DNA from: Aphanomyces cochlioides
Lineage: Eukaryota > Oomycota > Saprolegniomycetes > Saprolegniales > Verrucalvaceae
Assembly: GCA_019828595.1 (NCBI GenBank)
Contig: JAHQRK010000017.1
Coordinates: 1,302,001-1,366,000, forward strand
DNA length: 64,000 bases
Direction: 5' to 3'
Numbering within the stretch: the first letter of the stretch is position 1; each line of letters begins with the position of its first letter. A model generated the notes under the pieces. The model saw only the letters and a list, made by a program, of their open reading frames with translations, ran no database searches and had not been told where the DNA came from. A program made the position numbers and the translations under genes. This document shows positions 63,184-64,000 of this stretch, in pieces.

Positions 63184-63333
63184 CTCCGATCACAAAGGTG
63201 AGAGAGGCAATTGCTTTGAGCTGCATGCAATCTCCACGCGCCTTTGATTCTTTGCGAGGTTCACCTCGTGAGGAAGGGCATACTCCACGATACCACGCAA
63301 GCTGGCTAATCTCGTAGACCACCGCGTTTGGCA

Positions 63334-63912
63334 TCATGCCCTCCAGACATTCCGATGGATTTGGCGTCGTGGGAGACGATAGTCATTCTTCAAAGAAGCG
63401 CCGTTCGACTCGTAGCCACGCCAGCATCCTTTTCGAGTACTGTACGCTGAATTCGACGTGGGCGCAATGAAATCCGCTCGGAACTGTTGGAAAAGCTGTA
63501 GATTTCGCTCGATCCAGTCGAGAGAGGCATCCACTGTGTCGATTGCATTCGTTACTCGTTACGAAGCGAAGATTGTCCCTGTGATCGTCAGGGTGAACGA
63601 GGCTTTCTGTTGTGTGTAGCTCTCTGTCTTTGTGGGATTTCATCATTGACAAGAGACACACAGTATCGACATCCCTGGGAGCATTACAAGCCATTCACTA
63701 GAGGACATTTCAAAAGTGTGAGAATTCCATTGAAGCGACCTTGGTGGCGTTTTTCCGGAAACTTTCAAGATGGGATCCTCTTTGGTTGATGAAGCTCTCC
63801 TCTTCGTAGCCATCCAGTTGGGCAAGCCTCCTCCATCTACATTGGTCTCGTCGTACTGTATTCGAACGTCATTTTTGTATGCACAGCGCAGCCACGTCTG
63901 GATTGCCAACAC
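63334..63912 (-). pseudogene. broken gene with a 7-bp duplication frameshift
   Basis: Two coding-like minus-strand frames follow each other: one begins near 63660 (MKSHKDRELHTTESLVHPDD ... DNLRFVT) and the other ends near 63334 (ASLDWIERNLQLFQQFRADF, RKGCWRGYESNGASLKNDYR). At the junction near 63550 the motif GTAACGA is present twice in tandem; removing one copy would bring the two halves into one frame. An upstream piece (63912-63710, YKNDVRIQYDETNVDGGGLP) is in yet another frame. Product not recognised. Confidence 0.5.
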
Positions 63913-64000
63913 ACTATAGCAGCATACTGTAGTGTTCTCAATCGGGACCTCAACTAAAGTGCATGAGGAGCCATGTGTACATTCGTTCGAGTTCCTTGCG

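Overview
The window is eukaryotic nuclear DNA, most probably from an oomycete, and I would guess the Saprolegniales. The reasons are dense genes on both strands, very short GT-AG introns (about 34-58 nt, often with a CTAAC/CTAAT branch-like motif), tiny intergenic gaps, AT-rich promoters carrying CCAAT/ATTGG boxes, and protein types common in stramenopiles (REEP/HVA22, TMTC O-mannosyltransferases, a fused prolyl hydroxylase-GlcNAc transferase, DnaJ-Tmemb_185 proteins). The species is inference. No rRNA, tRNA or CRISPR array was recognised.

1-15.5 kb is a compact gene block: a clipped gene at the left edge, a small membrane protein, an ankyrin protein, several unknown proteins, the CIA factor CIAO1, an EF-hand-like/coiled-coil protein, a large gene that joins PPR repeats to a DEDDy 3'-5' exonuclease, a LEA2-like membrane protein and a Vti1 SNARE. 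15.8-24.1 kb is repeat-rich: degenerate repeats, an 85-bp tandem duplication, a broken hAT transposase, a short inverted-repeat element and a second Vti1 paralogue.

24.1-49.7 kb is again gene-dense: a DnaJ-TMEM185 protein, mitochondrial Hsp90 (TRAP1), a GT34-like glycosyltransferase, PRPP synthetase, a REEP/HVA22 protein, dihydroorotase, two TMTC genes on either side of a fused PhyA-Gnt1-type gene, an Acl4-like TPR chaperone, a SET protein and an intronless ABCC transporter. PRPP synthetase and dihydroorotase both feed pyrimidine synthesis, but they are separate genes on an ordinary chromosome and no operon is implied. TMTC, PhyA-Gnt1 and GT34 together suggest a local concentration of protein-glycosylation genes.

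49.8-61.3 kb is one Ty3/gypsy LTR retrotransposon of about 11.5 kb, with two nearly identical 746-747 bp LTRs. It lies about 95 bp upstream of the ABC transporter start codon. Its gag and RNase H are broken. Between pol and the 3' LTR it carries about 3 kb of antisense genes (at least three) for coiled-coil/Cys-His-rich proteins; I regard this as the most novel feature of the window. The last 2.6 kb holds decayed genes, including a frameshifted VPS15 kinase fragment.
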